Assembly (NCBI GenBank): GCA_003222535.1 | Contig: QHWJ01000344.1 | Span: 1-52,165 of the forward strand | Direction: 5' to 3' | Source: Acidobacteriota bacterium | Lineage (GTDB): Bacteria > Acidobacteriota > Vicinamibacteria > Vicinamibacterales > CAVVIG01 | Length of the DNA stretch: 52,165 bases | Part shown: positions 14,433 to 23,174 of the stretch, piece by piece | Position numbering within the stretch: the first letter of the stretch is position 1 | How the letters are laid out: every line of letters begins with the position of its first letter | The notes under the pieces: model-generated | Told to the model about the DNA's origin: nothing | What the model saw: only the letters and a program-made list of their open reading frames with translations | Database searches by the model: none | Position numbers and translations under genes: made by a program

Positions 14433-14752
14433 AACAAAGTGAACGCAGGCGACAGAGGGAACCGTTTAGCACCACAGCGCAGCCCCTCGGCCGCAACGCG
14501 AGAGACCTTGACGCCGAACAACGCCACAGCGGATTGAACGCAGAGCTCGCAAAGTCCGCTGAGGAAGTCTGCAGGTCAGCGGTCTCTGAATGTCGTCAGC
14601 TCAATCGCGGCGTGACGCCTCCGCGTTCCGCGTCAGGCCGACTGCCATCCGTGGAGGCCGAGGTCGTGCCTCAGCGAGTCGGCGTGCGTGAGCGCCCGCG
14701 CGATCTCATCAAATTCCTGGACGACCGAGAGTTGACCATCTCGCTGGATCTG
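14433..14752. other. Intergenic stretch with ACGCAGAGCTCGCAAAG-type repeat and a coding-like minus tail
   Basis: No complete gene is seen. GGATTGAACGCAGAGCTCGC near 14532-14551 is the reverse complement of a segment near 20890-20910 and belongs to a dispersed repeat type also seen around 30590. On the minus strand, 14752-14633 continues the frame of the FmdB-like gene past its TAG for 39 more codons. Confidence 0.6.
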
Positions 14753-15004
14753 CTAGTGTCCCTCATGTTGCTTCCGATACTCCTCCTCCGCGATGAGCTT
14801 GTCCTTGTTGGCGAGCCGCTGCCGCTTCCGCGAGTCGCGCGCGGCGGCCGCGGTCTTCTCCGCGGTGCTGACCGCGAAGCCGGACGGCAGCCGATCGAGG
14901 TCGTGGCCACTGCACGACGGGCACGCGACCGGCGGGTCCTGGGCGCGCGCCAGGGCCTCGAACTCGTGCCCGCACACGCGGCAATGAAAGTCGTATAACG
15001 GCAT
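14753..15004 (-). CDS. FmdB-type zinc-ribbon protein
   Basis: 83 residues from ATG 15004: MPLYDFHCRVCGHEFEALAR, then CPSCSGHDLDRLPSGF. The two Cys pairs (CRVC and CPSC) form the zinc ribbon of the FmdB/regulatory-protein family. The C-terminal third is a charged helix (ARDSRKRQRLANKDKLIAEEEYRKQHEGH), also typical. Members are small cytosolic proteins of unsettled role, once linked to formamidase regulation. The gene lies 11 bp behind the beta-propeller gene on the same strand and is probably co-transcribed. After the TAG (14753-14755) the same frame stays open to 14633. Confidence 0.85.
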   Translation of the reverse strand: MPLYDFHCRVCGHEFEALARAQDPPVACPSCSGHDLDRLPSGFAVSTAEKTAAAARDSRKRQRLANKDKLIAEEEYRKQHEGH

Positions 15005-15015
15005 GGGATGTTGCC

Positions 15016-16158
15016 TCACTCAGGCAGCGTTGCTTCGACGCGGCGGGGATCGATACGCCACACATTGCCCGCCTCGAGGTTCGACAGCCACACGGATCCG
15101 AGCCCGACGCGGACGGCATCGCCGCCCTTGCCGGCGAACTGCTGCACGACTGCGTTGGTCGCAGGGTCGATGCGCGAGAGCGGGAACTCGAACGAGGTGA
15201 CCCAGACCGATCCTTCGCCGACGGCGATATCGCCGCCCGGGCCCGGCACCCCGACCTCGATCGTCGCGACGACCTTGTTCGTTTTCGGATCGATCCGCGA
15301 GACGCTACCATCGCCCTGATTCAGCGACCACACCGCGCCGGCGCCCGCCGCGATGAAGCGCGGCGCCTTGCCGACCGGAATCGTCTCGACGACGAGGTTG
15401 GTCTGCGGATCGACCCGCGTGACAGTATTGTTGTCCGTGCTCGTCACCCAGACGGCGTCCTCGCCGAACGCCAATCCGTACGAGCCCCGCGCCACGTAGA
15501 TCTCCGCGACGACCGCGTTCGTCGCCGGATCAAACCGCGCCAGCGTGCCTTTCGCGTCCGTCGTCATCCAGATGCTGCCGGCCCCGGCGACGATGGATCC
15601 CTCCGAGTTGCCGATGCCGGCACGGATGGTGGCCGTCACGGCGCTCGTCTTGAGATCGAGCCGCGTCACGTCCTGATCGCCGCAATTGGGGACCCAGAGG
15701 CTGCCGAACGCGGCGACCAGACCGGAGCAGGGTCGCTTGCCGACCGCGATGGTGGCGACAACCGTGTTGGCCCTGGGATCGAGGCGCGCCACGGTGTCTT
15801 TCGGCGCGTTGGAAATCCACACGTCCTCGTCGACGGCGATCCAGTCCGGCTTGCCGGGCACGGGGAAGACCGCCTCGGGCGTCAGCCGCTCGATCGGGAT
15901 CCTGACGCCGGGCGACTTGACGCCCGGCCTAGTGGCCTGTGTCGGTTGAACGAGTACTGGATTCCGGAGCGCGGCGCCCGGATGGCAAGGCGCGACGACC
16001 GAGAATACCGGGAGTATTTGAGGGAGGAGCAACGCAGCCAGCCGGGATGCCCCGCCCGGAAGGCAGTGCTCGTTCAACCGACACAGGCCACCAAGCGGGG
16101 GAGGCGCCTGCAGGAGGGCCGAGCCCAGCAACGTTGCGATGACAATCCTCATCATCAT
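15016..16158 (-). CDS. Secreted YVTN/Vgb-like beta-propeller protein with in-frame repeat insertion
   Basis: 380 residues from ATG 16158. The signal peptide MMMRIVIATLLGSALLQAPPP is followed by about 50 residues encoded by a repeat element (15932-16091). A beta-propeller of repeated blades then follows: DVWISNAPKDTVARLDPRANTVVATIAVGK, LWVPNCGDQDVTRLDLKTSAV, IWMTTDAKGTLARFDPATNAV, and so on through GSVWLSNLEAGNVWRIDPRR. The W-x-x-N/T...T-x-x-v-x-R-i-D-P rhythm is that of streptogramin-lyase-like and YVTN propellers, which act as binding scaffolds or lyases. It is divergent from the DUF1549/1553 gene with 23 bp between starts, so the two may share control. Confidence 0.85.
   Translation of the reverse strand: MMMRIVIATLLGSALLQAPPPLGGLCRLNEHCLPGGASRLAALLLPQILPVFSVVAPCHPGAALRNPVLVQPTQATRPGVKSPGVRIPIERLTPEAVFPVPGKPDWIAVDEDVWISNAPKDTVARLDPRANTVVATIAVGKRPCSGLVAAFGSLWVPNCGDQDVTRLDLKTSAVTATIRAGIGNSEGSIVAGAGSIWMTTDAKGTLARFDPATNAVVAEIYVARGSYGLAFGEDAVWVTSTDNNTVTRVDPQTNLVVETIPVGKAPRFIAAGAGAVWSLNQGDGSVSRIDPKTNKVVATIEVGVPGPGGDIAVGEGSVWVTSFEFPLSRIDPATNAVVQQFAGKGGDAVRVGLGSVWLSNLEAGNVWRIDPRRVEATLPE
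15932..16091 (-). repeat. Inverted-repeat element sharing the TTAG-family core (copy 2, in frame in propeller gene)
   Basis: Perfect 23-bp terminal inverted repeats (15932-15954 GTGGCCTGTGTCGGTTGAAC..., and 16069-16091) bound 160 bp. On the minus strand the interior reads GGCTGCGTTGCTCCTCCCTC, AATACTCCCGGTATTCTCGG and TCGTCGCGCCTTGCC, the same core as copies 1, 3 and 4, but the ends differ. It lies just after the signal-peptide codons of the propeller gene and stays open in that frame. Confidence 0.8.
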
Positions 16159-16181
16159 CCCGACCGTGCATAATAACCAAG

Positions 16182-19100
16182 ATGATTCCTCGAAGCACAC
16201 CAGGAGCTTTCCTCGGCTGGATTCTCCTGGCTGCGCTGCCGCTGGCGGTCGAGATCGCCGCCGGGGCGGGACAGGGCGCGACGCCGGCGGCGCAGTCCGC
16301 GGAGTATTTCGAATCGAAGGTGCGGCCGGTGCTGTCCGCCAACTGCTACGACTGCCACGGCGACATGCAGATGGCCGGGTTGCGCCTCGATTCGCGCGAT
16401 GGGCTGCTCAAGGGCGGTCGATCCGGGCCGGCGGTGGTTCCCGGGGATCCCGACAAGAGCCTGCTGATTCAGGCGGTCCGCCAGACCAGTGAGACGCTGA
16501 AGATGCCGAAAGGCGGGCGGCTGAAGCCTGACGAGATCGAAGCGCTCACAGAGTGGGTGAGGGCGGGGGCGATCTGGAACCCACCTTCCGCCTCCGCGGC
16601 GACCTTGGCGAACACGACAGGCTCGGCCGCCGCTACGGCGGACAAGCCGCCGCCAGACGCGTCCAAGTATGTGATCAAGCCGGAGCAGCGGGCGTTCTGG
16701 TCGTTTCAGCCGCTCCGCCTGCCACCGGTTCCGGCGGTCTCGCACGCGACGTGGCCGAAGACGGACATCGACCGCTTCGTGCTCGCGCGTCTCGAGCACG
16801 AGGGCTTGACGCCGGTCGGTCCGGCCGGCAAGCGCACGCTGATCCGGCGCGCCACGCTCGATCTGATCGGCTTGCCGCCGACGCCAGACGAGATCGACGC
16901 CTTCGAAAAAGACGATGACCCTGATGCGTTCGGCAGAGTGGTCGACCGCCTGCTGGCATCGCCCAGATACGGCGAGGCGTGGGGCCGGATGTGGCTCGAC
17001 ATCGCGCGCTACGGCGAAGACGACTATCGATCGCTCGACCCGAAGGGGCGCGGCCTCAATCCATATCCCAACGCATACCTGTATCGCGACTGGGTGATCA
17101 AAGCGTTCAACGACGACATGCCGTACGACCAGTTCGTGCGGGCGCAGCTCGCCGGCGATCTCGTCGAGGACCAGACCACGCGCGCACGGACGCTGCCGGC
17201 ACTCGGCTTCCTGGGACTCGGCCCGTGGTACTACGACAACGGCGCCGTCGAAATCACGCGCGCCGACGAGCGCCACGATCGCGTCGACGTCGTATCGCGC
17301 GGGTTTCTCGGCCTCACGGTCGGCTGCGCGCGCTGCCACGATCATAAATACGATCCGATTCCGACGAAGGACTACTACTCGCTGGCCGGTGTGTTCCTCA
17401 GCACCTCGTATCATGAATATCCGCTCGTGCCGAAAGGCGTCGTCGACGAGTACACCCAGCAGGACAAGCGGATCGAGAAGAAGGAAAAGCTACTCGAGGA
17501 GTTCACGAAGACCGAGTCGTCTCAACTGGGCGAGACGCTCGCGCTGCAGGCGTCGAAGTACATGGTGGCGGCGTGGAAGGTGTCGGGGGAGCCGAAAGAA
17601 GAGATCTCGAAGATTGTCGACGCCGAGAAGCTCGACTACGAGCTCTTCGATCGCTGGCTGAAGTTCCTGGCGAAGCCGCCGCGCTTCTATCCGTATCTGA
17701 CGAAATGGCAGGAGATGGTCAAGGGGGGCGGGACCGCGTCGGAGGCGAAGAAGCTTGCCGACGAGTTCCAGACGCTCCTGCTCGACGTGATGTTCGACAA
17801 GAAGGACGTCAAGGACGAGAACGAGATCATCGCCGCCAAAGCGCTCGTGGGCACGAAGAAGAAGGAGCCCGCCAAGCTTCCAAGCGACTTCGTGACGAAC
17901 GACGATTTCTGTCCCGGCTGCGGCCTCGAGCTGAAGAGCCTGCCCGTCGAGCGCAACAATCTCTGGATCGACGTGTTCCAGCGGGACCTGCAGGAGGGCT
18001 TCGATCCGGCACAGGCCTTCAAGCAAGTCAAGCCCGGGCTGCTTGCGTTTCGCGGCTGGGGCCTCGAACGCCAGTTGGGCGCGGACCGGCGCCGGTATGT
18101 GGAGGCCCTGCGCTCGGATATCGAGGCGCTCCGCAAGGCGCAGCCGCCGAAGTACCCGTTCGTCCATGGCGTCGCAGACGATGAGCATCCGCGCAATCTG
18201 AAGCTCAGCCGGCGCGGCAGCCCATACAACCTCGGCGAGGAAGTGCCGCGGCATTTCCTGTCGGTGTTGAGCGACGGCGATCCGGTGCCGTTTGCAAAGG
18301 GGAGCGGCCGCCTCGAGCTGGCGGATGCCATCCTGCGCCAGCCCATCGCGATGCGGGTGATCGTCAATCGGATCTGGAAGGGGCACTTCGGCACGGGGCT
18401 CGTCGACACGCCGAGCAACTTCGGCGTGGCCGGAGAGCGTCCCACCAATCCGGACCTGCTCGAGTATCTGGCCGGGAGATTCGTCGATCACAAGCTGTCG
18501 ATCAAGCAGTTGCATCGCGACATCATGCTGAGCGCCGTATATCAGCTGAGCACCGAGCACGTCGCGGCGAATTTCGAGAAGGATTCGGGCAACCGCCTGT
18601 ACTGGAGAGCCGAGCGGCATCGCATGACGGCGGAACAGGTCCGCGACTCGCTCCTGTCCGTGTCGGGCGCCCTCGATACGAAGGCGGGCGGGCCGTCGGT
18701 CCCGCTGACGCCGCTGGTCGAGCGGAGAACCGTCTACGGAAAAGTCAGCCGATACAAGCTGGACGAGTTTCTGCAGCTGTTCGATTTCCCGAGCCCGAAC
18801 CTGTCCGCCGAGAAGCGTTTCACGACGAGCGTGCCGCTGCAGCGGCTGTTCTTCATGAACAGCGACTTCATGCAGCAGCAGGCGGAGCTGCTCGCGCGCC
18901 GCGTGGCATCGGAGCCGAACAACCTGGCGCGGATTCAGAAAGCCTATCGCCTGGTGTTCGGCCGCCAGGCGACCGACGCCGAAGTGAAAGCGGGCCTGGC
19001 TTTTCTTGCGACCGAACCGATGAAGGAATATGAGGAACGCAAGAAAAGCACGAAGGACACAAAGGCTACAAAGGACACAAAGGAAGTTGCGATCGATAGC

Positions 19101-19265
19101 GATGTAAAGAATGAGGAGCCAGAGACAGTGACCGATGGGATGATGGCCGGTGTGATCCCCGGCGCCACGAAAAAGGACGACAGCAAGAAGCTGCTGCCCC
19201 CGACGCCGTGGGGCCGTTACGCGAAGATCCTCCTCAGCTCGAACGAGTTCCTGTTCGTGGATTGA
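16182..19265 (+). CDS. Exported cytochrome/DUF1549/DUF1553 protein
   Basis: 1027 residues. A signal-like N-terminus (FLGWILLAALPLAVEIAAGAG) precedes a planctomycete-type cytochrome c domain with CYDCHG (C55-H59) and the distal MPKGGRL. DUF1549 follows (DRFVLARLEHEGLTPVGPAGKRTLIRRATLDLIGLPPTP), with a second haem-like CARCHDHKYDPI (C382). After a charged middle with an FCPGCGLE pair, DUF1553 runs to the end (AMRVIVNRIWKGHFGTGLVDTPSNFG; LLARRVASEPNNLARIQKAYRLVFGR). The C-terminal linker contains KKSTKDTKATKDTKE, encoded by an ACAAAGGACAC-type DNA repeat. It pairs with the DUF1501 gene 17 bp downstream, a standard pairing. It is likely a periplasmic haem protein; the substrate is unknown. Confidence 0.88.
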   Translation: MIPRSTPGAFLGWILLAALPLAVEIAAGAGQGATPAAQSAEYFESKVRPVLSANCYDCHGDMQMAGLRLDSRDGLLKGGRSGPAVVPGDPDKSLLIQAVRQTSETLKMPKGGRLKPDEIEALTEWVRAGAIWNPPSASAATLANTTGSAAATADKPPPDASKYVIKPEQRAFWSFQPLRLPPVPAVSHATWPKTDIDRFVLARLEHEGLTPVGPAGKRTLIRRATLDLIGLPPTPDEIDAFEKDDDPDAFGRVVDRLLASPRYGEAWGRMWLDIARYGEDDYRSLDPKGRGLNPYPNAYLYRDWVIKAFNDDMPYDQFVRAQLAGDLVEDQTTRARTLPALGFLGLGPWYYDNGAVEITRADERHDRVDVVSRGFLGLTVGCARCHDHKYDPIPTKDYYSLAGVFLSTSYHEYPLVPKGVVDEYTQQDKRIEKKEKLLEEFTKTESSQLGETLALQASKYMVAAWKVSGEPKEEISKIVDAEKLDYELFDRWLKFLAKPPRFYPYLTKWQEMVKGGGTASEAKKLADEFQTLLLDVMFDKKDVKDENEIIAAKALVGTKKKEPAKLPSDFVTNDDFCPGCGLELKSLPVERNNLWIDVFQRDLQEGFDPAQAFKQVKPGLLAFRGWGLERQLGADRRRYVEALRSDIEALRKAQPPKYPFVHGVADDEHPRNLKLSRRGSPYNLGEEVPRHFLSVLSDGDPVPFAKGSGRLELADAILRQPIAMRVIVNRIWKGHFGTGLVDTPSNFGVAGERPTNPDLLEYLAGRFVDHKLSIKQLHRDIMLSAVYQLSTEHVAANFEKDSGNRLYWRAERHRMTAEQVRDSLLSVSGALDTKAGGPSVPLTPLVERRTVYGKVSRYKLDEFLQLFDFPSPNLSAEKRFTTSVPLQRLFFMNSDFMQQQAELLARRVASEPNNLARIQKAYRLVFGRQATDAEVKAGLAFLATEPMKEYEERKKSTKDTKATKDTKEVAIDSDVKNEEPETVTDGMMAGVIPGATKKDDSKKLLPPTPWGRYAKILLSSNEFLFVD
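19035..19086 (+). repeat. ACAAAGGACAC-type repeat inside DUF1553 coding region
   Basis: CACGAAGGACACAAAGG, CTACAAAGG and ACACAAAGG follow in series and encode KSTKDTKATKDTK. The repeat resembles the CACGAAAGACACGAAA strings in the foldback elements at 30624 and 32111. It interrupts the conserved end of the protein without breaking the frame. Confidence 0.6.
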
Positions 19266-19282
19266 TACGGCCATTTGGTCTT

Positions 19283-20776
19283 ATGGCACCTCACAGAGCC
19301 GTTCAACCGATCACCAGGCGCGACGCGCTCTGCCGAATGGGCAATGGCTTCGGCATGCTCGCGTTTGCCAGTCTCGTCTCCGAATCGGTGGTCCGGGCCG
19401 CCGGCCTGTCCCGAGCTTCGTCGCAGGGCCCCTTCGCGCAGGACGGTGCACTCGATCCGCGCAAGCTGGATCACCCCGCGCGCGCCAGGCGCGTCATTTT
19501 CCTCTTCATGAACGGCGGCCTGTCGCAGGTCGACAGCTTCGATCCGAAGCCGATGCTCGACAAGTACCACGGCCAGCCCCTTCCGGGCGGCACAATCGCG
19601 ACCGAGCGCAAGACCGGCGCTCTCATGCGCTCGCCGTTCACGTTCAAGAAGTACGGGAAGTCGGGCATCGAGGTCAGCGAGCTGTTTCCGCACGTGGGCG
19701 GGTGTGCTGATGACATCTGCTTCATCCGCTCGATGTACACGGACATTCCGAATCACGAGCCGTCGATGCTCATGATGAACACCGGCCACACGCAGGTCGG
19801 CCGGCCGTCTCTCGGATCGTGGCTCACCTATGGCCTGGGCACCGACAACAAGAATCTGCCGGGCTACGTCGTGCTCTGTCCGGAAGTGCCGACGACGGTG
19901 GGGCCGCCGCTGTGGAACAGCGCGTTCCTTCCGGCGGTGCATCAGGGCACCTTCATCGCGGACAAGGTCGAGAAGCAGACCGACGCCGCCCTCATCGGCA
20001 AGGACTTCGATCCGAAGACGCTCATCTCGTACATCCACAATGGGAAGTTCACGCTCACCGAGCAGCGGCGCGAGCTGGATCTGCTCGAGACGCTGAACCG
20101 GCTGCAGATGGAGCGCGAGACGGTCCGCGACCCGAAGCTGGAGGCGGCGATCCAGTCGATGGAAACCGCCTTCCGCATGCAGACCGAAGCGCCGGACGTG
20201 TTCGACATCCGGAAGGAGAGCGAGGCGACGCTGAAGCTCTACGGGCAGGGCAGCACGGCGCGGAGCTGTCTGATGGCCGTGCGCCTGATCGAGCGCGGCG
20301 TGCGCATGGCGCAGGTCTATTACGGAAAAGGCGATCCGTGGGACGCCCATACTGACATTCAGGCGCACCGAAAAAACGCAAAGGATTCCGATCAGCCGTT
20401 CGCAGCCGTGATCAACGACCTGAAATCACGCGGCCTCCTCAAGGACACGCTGGTGGTGTGCGGATCGGAGTTCGGCCGAACGCCGGTGATGGAGGTCGGC
20501 GGCAACTCCAGCAATTCGCAGAACGGCCGCGATCACAATCCGTTCGGGTTCACGATGTGGCTGGCGGGCGGCGGGATCAAGGGCGGCACGGTGTACGGCG
20601 CCACCGACGATTTCGGATTCAAGGCGATCGAGAAGCCGGTCCACGTCCACGATCTGCACGCGACGATCCTCCATCTGCTGGGGATCGATCACACCAGGCT
20701 GACGTATCGCTACAGCGGACGCGACTTCCGCCTGACCGACGTCTCGGGCACCGTGATCCACGACATCATCGCGTAA
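19283..20776 (+). CDS. DUF1501 family exported protein (Tat signal)
   Basis: 497 residues from ATG 19283. A twin-arginine-like signal (ITRRDALCRMGNGFGMLAFASLV) is followed by the DUF1501 body: RVIFLFMNGGLSQVDSFDPKPML, ELFPHVGGCADDICFIRSMYTDIPNHEP, RGVRMAQVYYGKGDPWDAHTDI, then VVCGSEFGRTPVMEV and the closing block GRDHNPFGFTMWLAGGGIKGG. The fold is related to alkaline phosphatase/sulfatase hydrolases, but the reaction is not known. Export by Tat implies folding in the cytoplasm. It follows the DUF1549/1553 gene and is probably translated with it. Confidence 0.9.
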   Translation: MAPHRAVQPITRRDALCRMGNGFGMLAFASLVSESVVRAAGLSRASSQGPFAQDGALDPRKLDHPARARRVIFLFMNGGLSQVDSFDPKPMLDKYHGQPLPGGTIATERKTGALMRSPFTFKKYGKSGIEVSELFPHVGGCADDICFIRSMYTDIPNHEPSMLMMNTGHTQVGRPSLGSWLTYGLGTDNKNLPGYVVLCPEVPTTVGPPLWNSAFLPAVHQGTFIADKVEKQTDAALIGKDFDPKTLISYIHNGKFTLTEQRRELDLLETLNRLQMERETVRDPKLEAAIQSMETAFRMQTEAPDVFDIRKESEATLKLYGQGSTARSCLMAVRLIERGVRMAQVYYGKGDPWDAHTDIQAHRKNAKDSDQPFAAVINDLKSRGLLKDTLVVCGSEFGRTPVMEVGGNSSNSQNGRDHNPFGFTMWLAGGGIKGGTVYGATDDFGFKAIEKPVHVHDLHATILHLLGIDHTRLTYRYSGRDFRLTDVSGTVIHDIIA

Positions 20777-20960
20777 TACTCGATTTCACAATTACCGTGA
20801 CGTATTTTCGTGACGGCGATCGGTACCCCACTTCAGGAATAGATTGTTCCGCGTTCAAACGGCTGTGGCTTCCTTTGCGGCCTTTGCGAGCTCTGCGTTC
20901 AATCCGTCGTGGCGCGATCCATCATCTGTAGGGCGACGCTTTCAGGGTCGTCCTGGACGC
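20777..20960. repeat. Convergent spacer with repeat copies; supplies the stop of the hydrolase gene
   Basis: The spacer holds a GCGAGCTCTGCGTTCAATCC repeat (about 20888-20907), inverted relative to the one near 14532. A copy of the GTAGGGCGA palindrome follows (GTAGGGCGACGCTTTCAGGGTCGTCC, from about 20930). The TGA stop of the minus-strand hydrolase (20942-20944) lies inside this palindrome. Confidence 0.6.
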
Positions 20961-22678
20961 GTTCCGTCGAGCATTTCCATTGCGGCAACGAGCGCCATGG
21001 CGCCGCCGCGATCGTCGGCGCCCTCGATCGCCGGCCGATCGAAGTAGTACCGCGCGCCGGGCCCCGCGCCCGTTCCCGTGCACACGTCCACGAGCGTCCC
21101 GTCTTCGACGATGTGCGCCGACAGCGCGCGCCAGGCGCGCTCGACGACCGGCGTATACGACCGGTCGATCCAGCCAAGGCGCACACCACGCGCCAGCGCC
21201 GACAGACTCATCGCCGTCGCGGTCTCTTCGCGATACGCGCCGGGTCGATCGATGATTTCACGCCACATGCCGTCCGGCGCCTGCCACTCCTTCAACCCGC
21301 GCATCTGGCGCCGGTAAATGTCGAGGAGGCTCGCGCGCGACGGATGATCGGCAGGCATGGCCGTCAGCGTTTCCATCAGGCCGAACGCGGCGAAGCCGTT
21401 GCCCCGGCCCCAGGCTGCCGGACCATCGCTGGCGTGGTGGAAGATGCCGTCAGGTTGCTGAAGACGGGCGGCATAGGCGATGAGCAGCCGTGCGGCGGCG
21501 TCGAGATCCCCGCCCCGATCGGGCATGCCCGCCGTGCGCGCGAGGATCGCCGCGCTCATGAACATGTCGTCCGTCCATCCTTGCCCGTACTGCGGCAACC
21601 CATCGTCCTTCCGGCGCAAGGCGGCGTCGGCGCCCTCGAGCGCGAGCCGGCGTGCGGCCGCGTTGCCAGGGTCCGACTTCGCGATCTCGGCGAACACCAT
21701 CGTTCCGGCGACGGTCGTGAGCTGGATGCGATCGCCGAACAGCGGTTTGTCGCCGGAGAGCCACGGCTGCACCTGCTCACGCACCTTGGCGCGCAGCGCC
21801 TCATCGGAGACGAGAGACGCGAGGCGGAGCGTGCTCGTCCACGCGAGCGCGGGAATGTAGCTGATAGACGAAGCGGCGGGATATTTTCCGGCCAACATAC
21901 GCGCGATGTCGAGCGGCGGGCGCGCCACTCGTCCGGCCAGCGCCTCATGAAGCGGCGAGCGCTGGCGTACGCCATCGAGCAGTTTCGCGAGCACCCGTGG
22001 CCCGGCGGACGCGCCCACGATCGCCGTGGGCACCCGGCCAGGATCGGACGAGCGGCCCGCACGGAGCGCGCCGGTCAACGAATCGACTGCGTCCGGGTCG
22101 GCGTCGCCGGCGCCATCGCCCTTGATCTCGACGACCAAATCGGGAGCCTGGTACACGACCCAGCGCCAGACGTACCGGCTTTCCGGCTGATCGGGATCGT
22201 CGAAGAAACCCTTCGCCGGCGGAAAGCGGAACGGCTTCGCGCGTGCGCGGCCGTCCGGATCGGCCATCGGCAGCGCCGATACCGTCCATCGCGCGCGCAC
22301 GTCCCCGGGCGCGCCACGCTTGAGCCATCGGACCGCCGCGACGACCGCCCGCGCGCCGCGTTCATCACCGTCGAGGCCGCCGACGATGACGAGCCGCAGT
22401 TTCGTCGAGGCGGGGCCGAACGCTGAAGCGTTCTCGATCGTCAGCAGCGGTGTCTCGCGCCGGGTGACGCCGGCCGCGCTGACGCTTCGCGGCTCGCCAG
22501 GAAGCGACGCGATCGCCTTGAGGTCCGCGTCGGGCGAGGCGGCGGGAGTGACGGCCGGTGATGCGAGGAGCGCCCCGGCGGCAAGCAGAACGTAGCGTGC
22601 TCCTTTGAATGACGACTGTGCAGGAAGAGCCACGCTCGCCTGAAAGGCTCGCGCTCCAGCGGCGAATCGGCATCTCAT
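20942..22678 (-). CDS. Secreted GH88/GH105-type unsaturated glycuronyl hydrolase with M14-like N-terminal domain
   Basis: About 578 residues from ATG 22678. A hydrophobic stretch (YVLLAAGALLASPAVTPAAS) is the likely signal. Residues about 75-245 resemble a zinc-carboxypeptidase (M14) scaffold (LRLVIVGGLDGDERGARAVVAAVRWL, VSALPMADPDGRAR, WRWVVYQAPDLVVEI), but the HxxE metal motif is replaced by LDGDE, so this part is probably non-catalytic. The rest is an alpha/alpha six-barrel with WTDDMFM, GPAAWGRGNGFAAFGLMETL and ARYYFD, as in rhamnogalacturonyl or glucuronyl hydrolases that act on oligosaccharides from polysaccharide lyases. A GCCTTTCAGGC palindrome copy lies in the N-terminal codons, so the true start may be a little downstream. 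Confidence 0.75.
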   Translation of the reverse strand: MRCRFAAGARAFQASVALPAQSSFKGARYVLLAAGALLASPAVTPAASPDADLKAIASLPGEPRSVSAAGVTRRETPLLTIENASAFGPASTKLRLVIVGGLDGDERGARAVVAAVRWLKRGAPGDVRARWTVSALPMADPDGRARAKPFRFPPAKGFFDDPDQPESRYVWRWVVYQAPDLVVEIKGDGAGDADPDAVDSLTGALRAGRSSDPGRVPTAIVGASAGPRVLAKLLDGVRQRSPLHEALAGRVARPPLDIARMLAGKYPAASSISYIPALAWTSTLRLASLVSDEALRAKVREQVQPWLSGDKPLFGDRIQLTTVAGTMVFAEIAKSDPGNAAARRLALEGADAALRRKDDGLPQYGQGWTDDMFMSAAILARTAGMPDRGGDLDAAARLLIAYAARLQQPDGIFHHASDGPAAWGRGNGFAAFGLMETLTAMPADHPSRASLLDIYRRQMRGLKEWQAPDGMWREIIDRPGAYREETATAMSLSALARGVRLGWIDRSYTPVVERAWRALSAHIVEDGTLVDVCTGTGAGPGARYYFDRPAIEGADDRGGAMALVAAMEMLDGTRPGRP

Positions 22679-23174
22679 CGACGCGCAGTGTAGCAGGGAC
22701 GAAGGGCCTCTTGATCTTCGTCCCCGTCGCCTTCTCGATGGTCGTGCGTATTTGTCTGTCTGTCGCCAGTCGAGCACGTGATACAGTTGCCCACCGTCGC
22801 TAACCGACAGATCGATGACGGCTCGGACGATCGCCTGGAGCTGCGACTTTCGAGCCGAATCCGTTATGCCGCGCACATTCCTGACGCGGTTTTCATGATC
22901 GTATGACGGCGATACAGGCGCAGTGACGGAAATAGTACATCGCGCGGTGGGGGAACGCAGGGTCCGACCGCCCGCGACGGTAAGCGTGGCGGGTGGCGAA
23001 GAAAGTCTCGCTGCCGCCGGACTTGGTGGTCCGTCGCCCGGTTACGGCGGCGCACAGAGGGCGCCCAGGCTCACGCCCCGCAAGGCGCGAGAGGGAGAAT
23101 CACCACGGATCGCTCGTTGCTTGCAATGTCCGATGCTTCACCCCCATGTGTTTGCGGCGTTAAGAAGGATTCCT
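22679..23174. other. 496-bp gap: hairpin and GC-rich structured leader before the subtilase
   Basis: GGGACGAAG (22696-22704) and CTTCGTCCC (22716-22724) form a perfect 9-bp hairpin in the upstream region of the hydrolase gene. From 22960 to 23110 the DNA is rich in short dyads (for example CCGGAC/GTCCG) and could be a structured 5' UTR of the subtilase. I do not recognise a known riboswitch consensus in it. No gene is supported here. Confidence 0.5.

Noticed and set aside
23000-23110. c-di-AMP (ydaO), c-di-GMP or cobalamin riboswitch upstream of the subtilase
   Set aside because: Key conserved stretches of these riboswitches were looked for and not found; only generic GC dyads are present.
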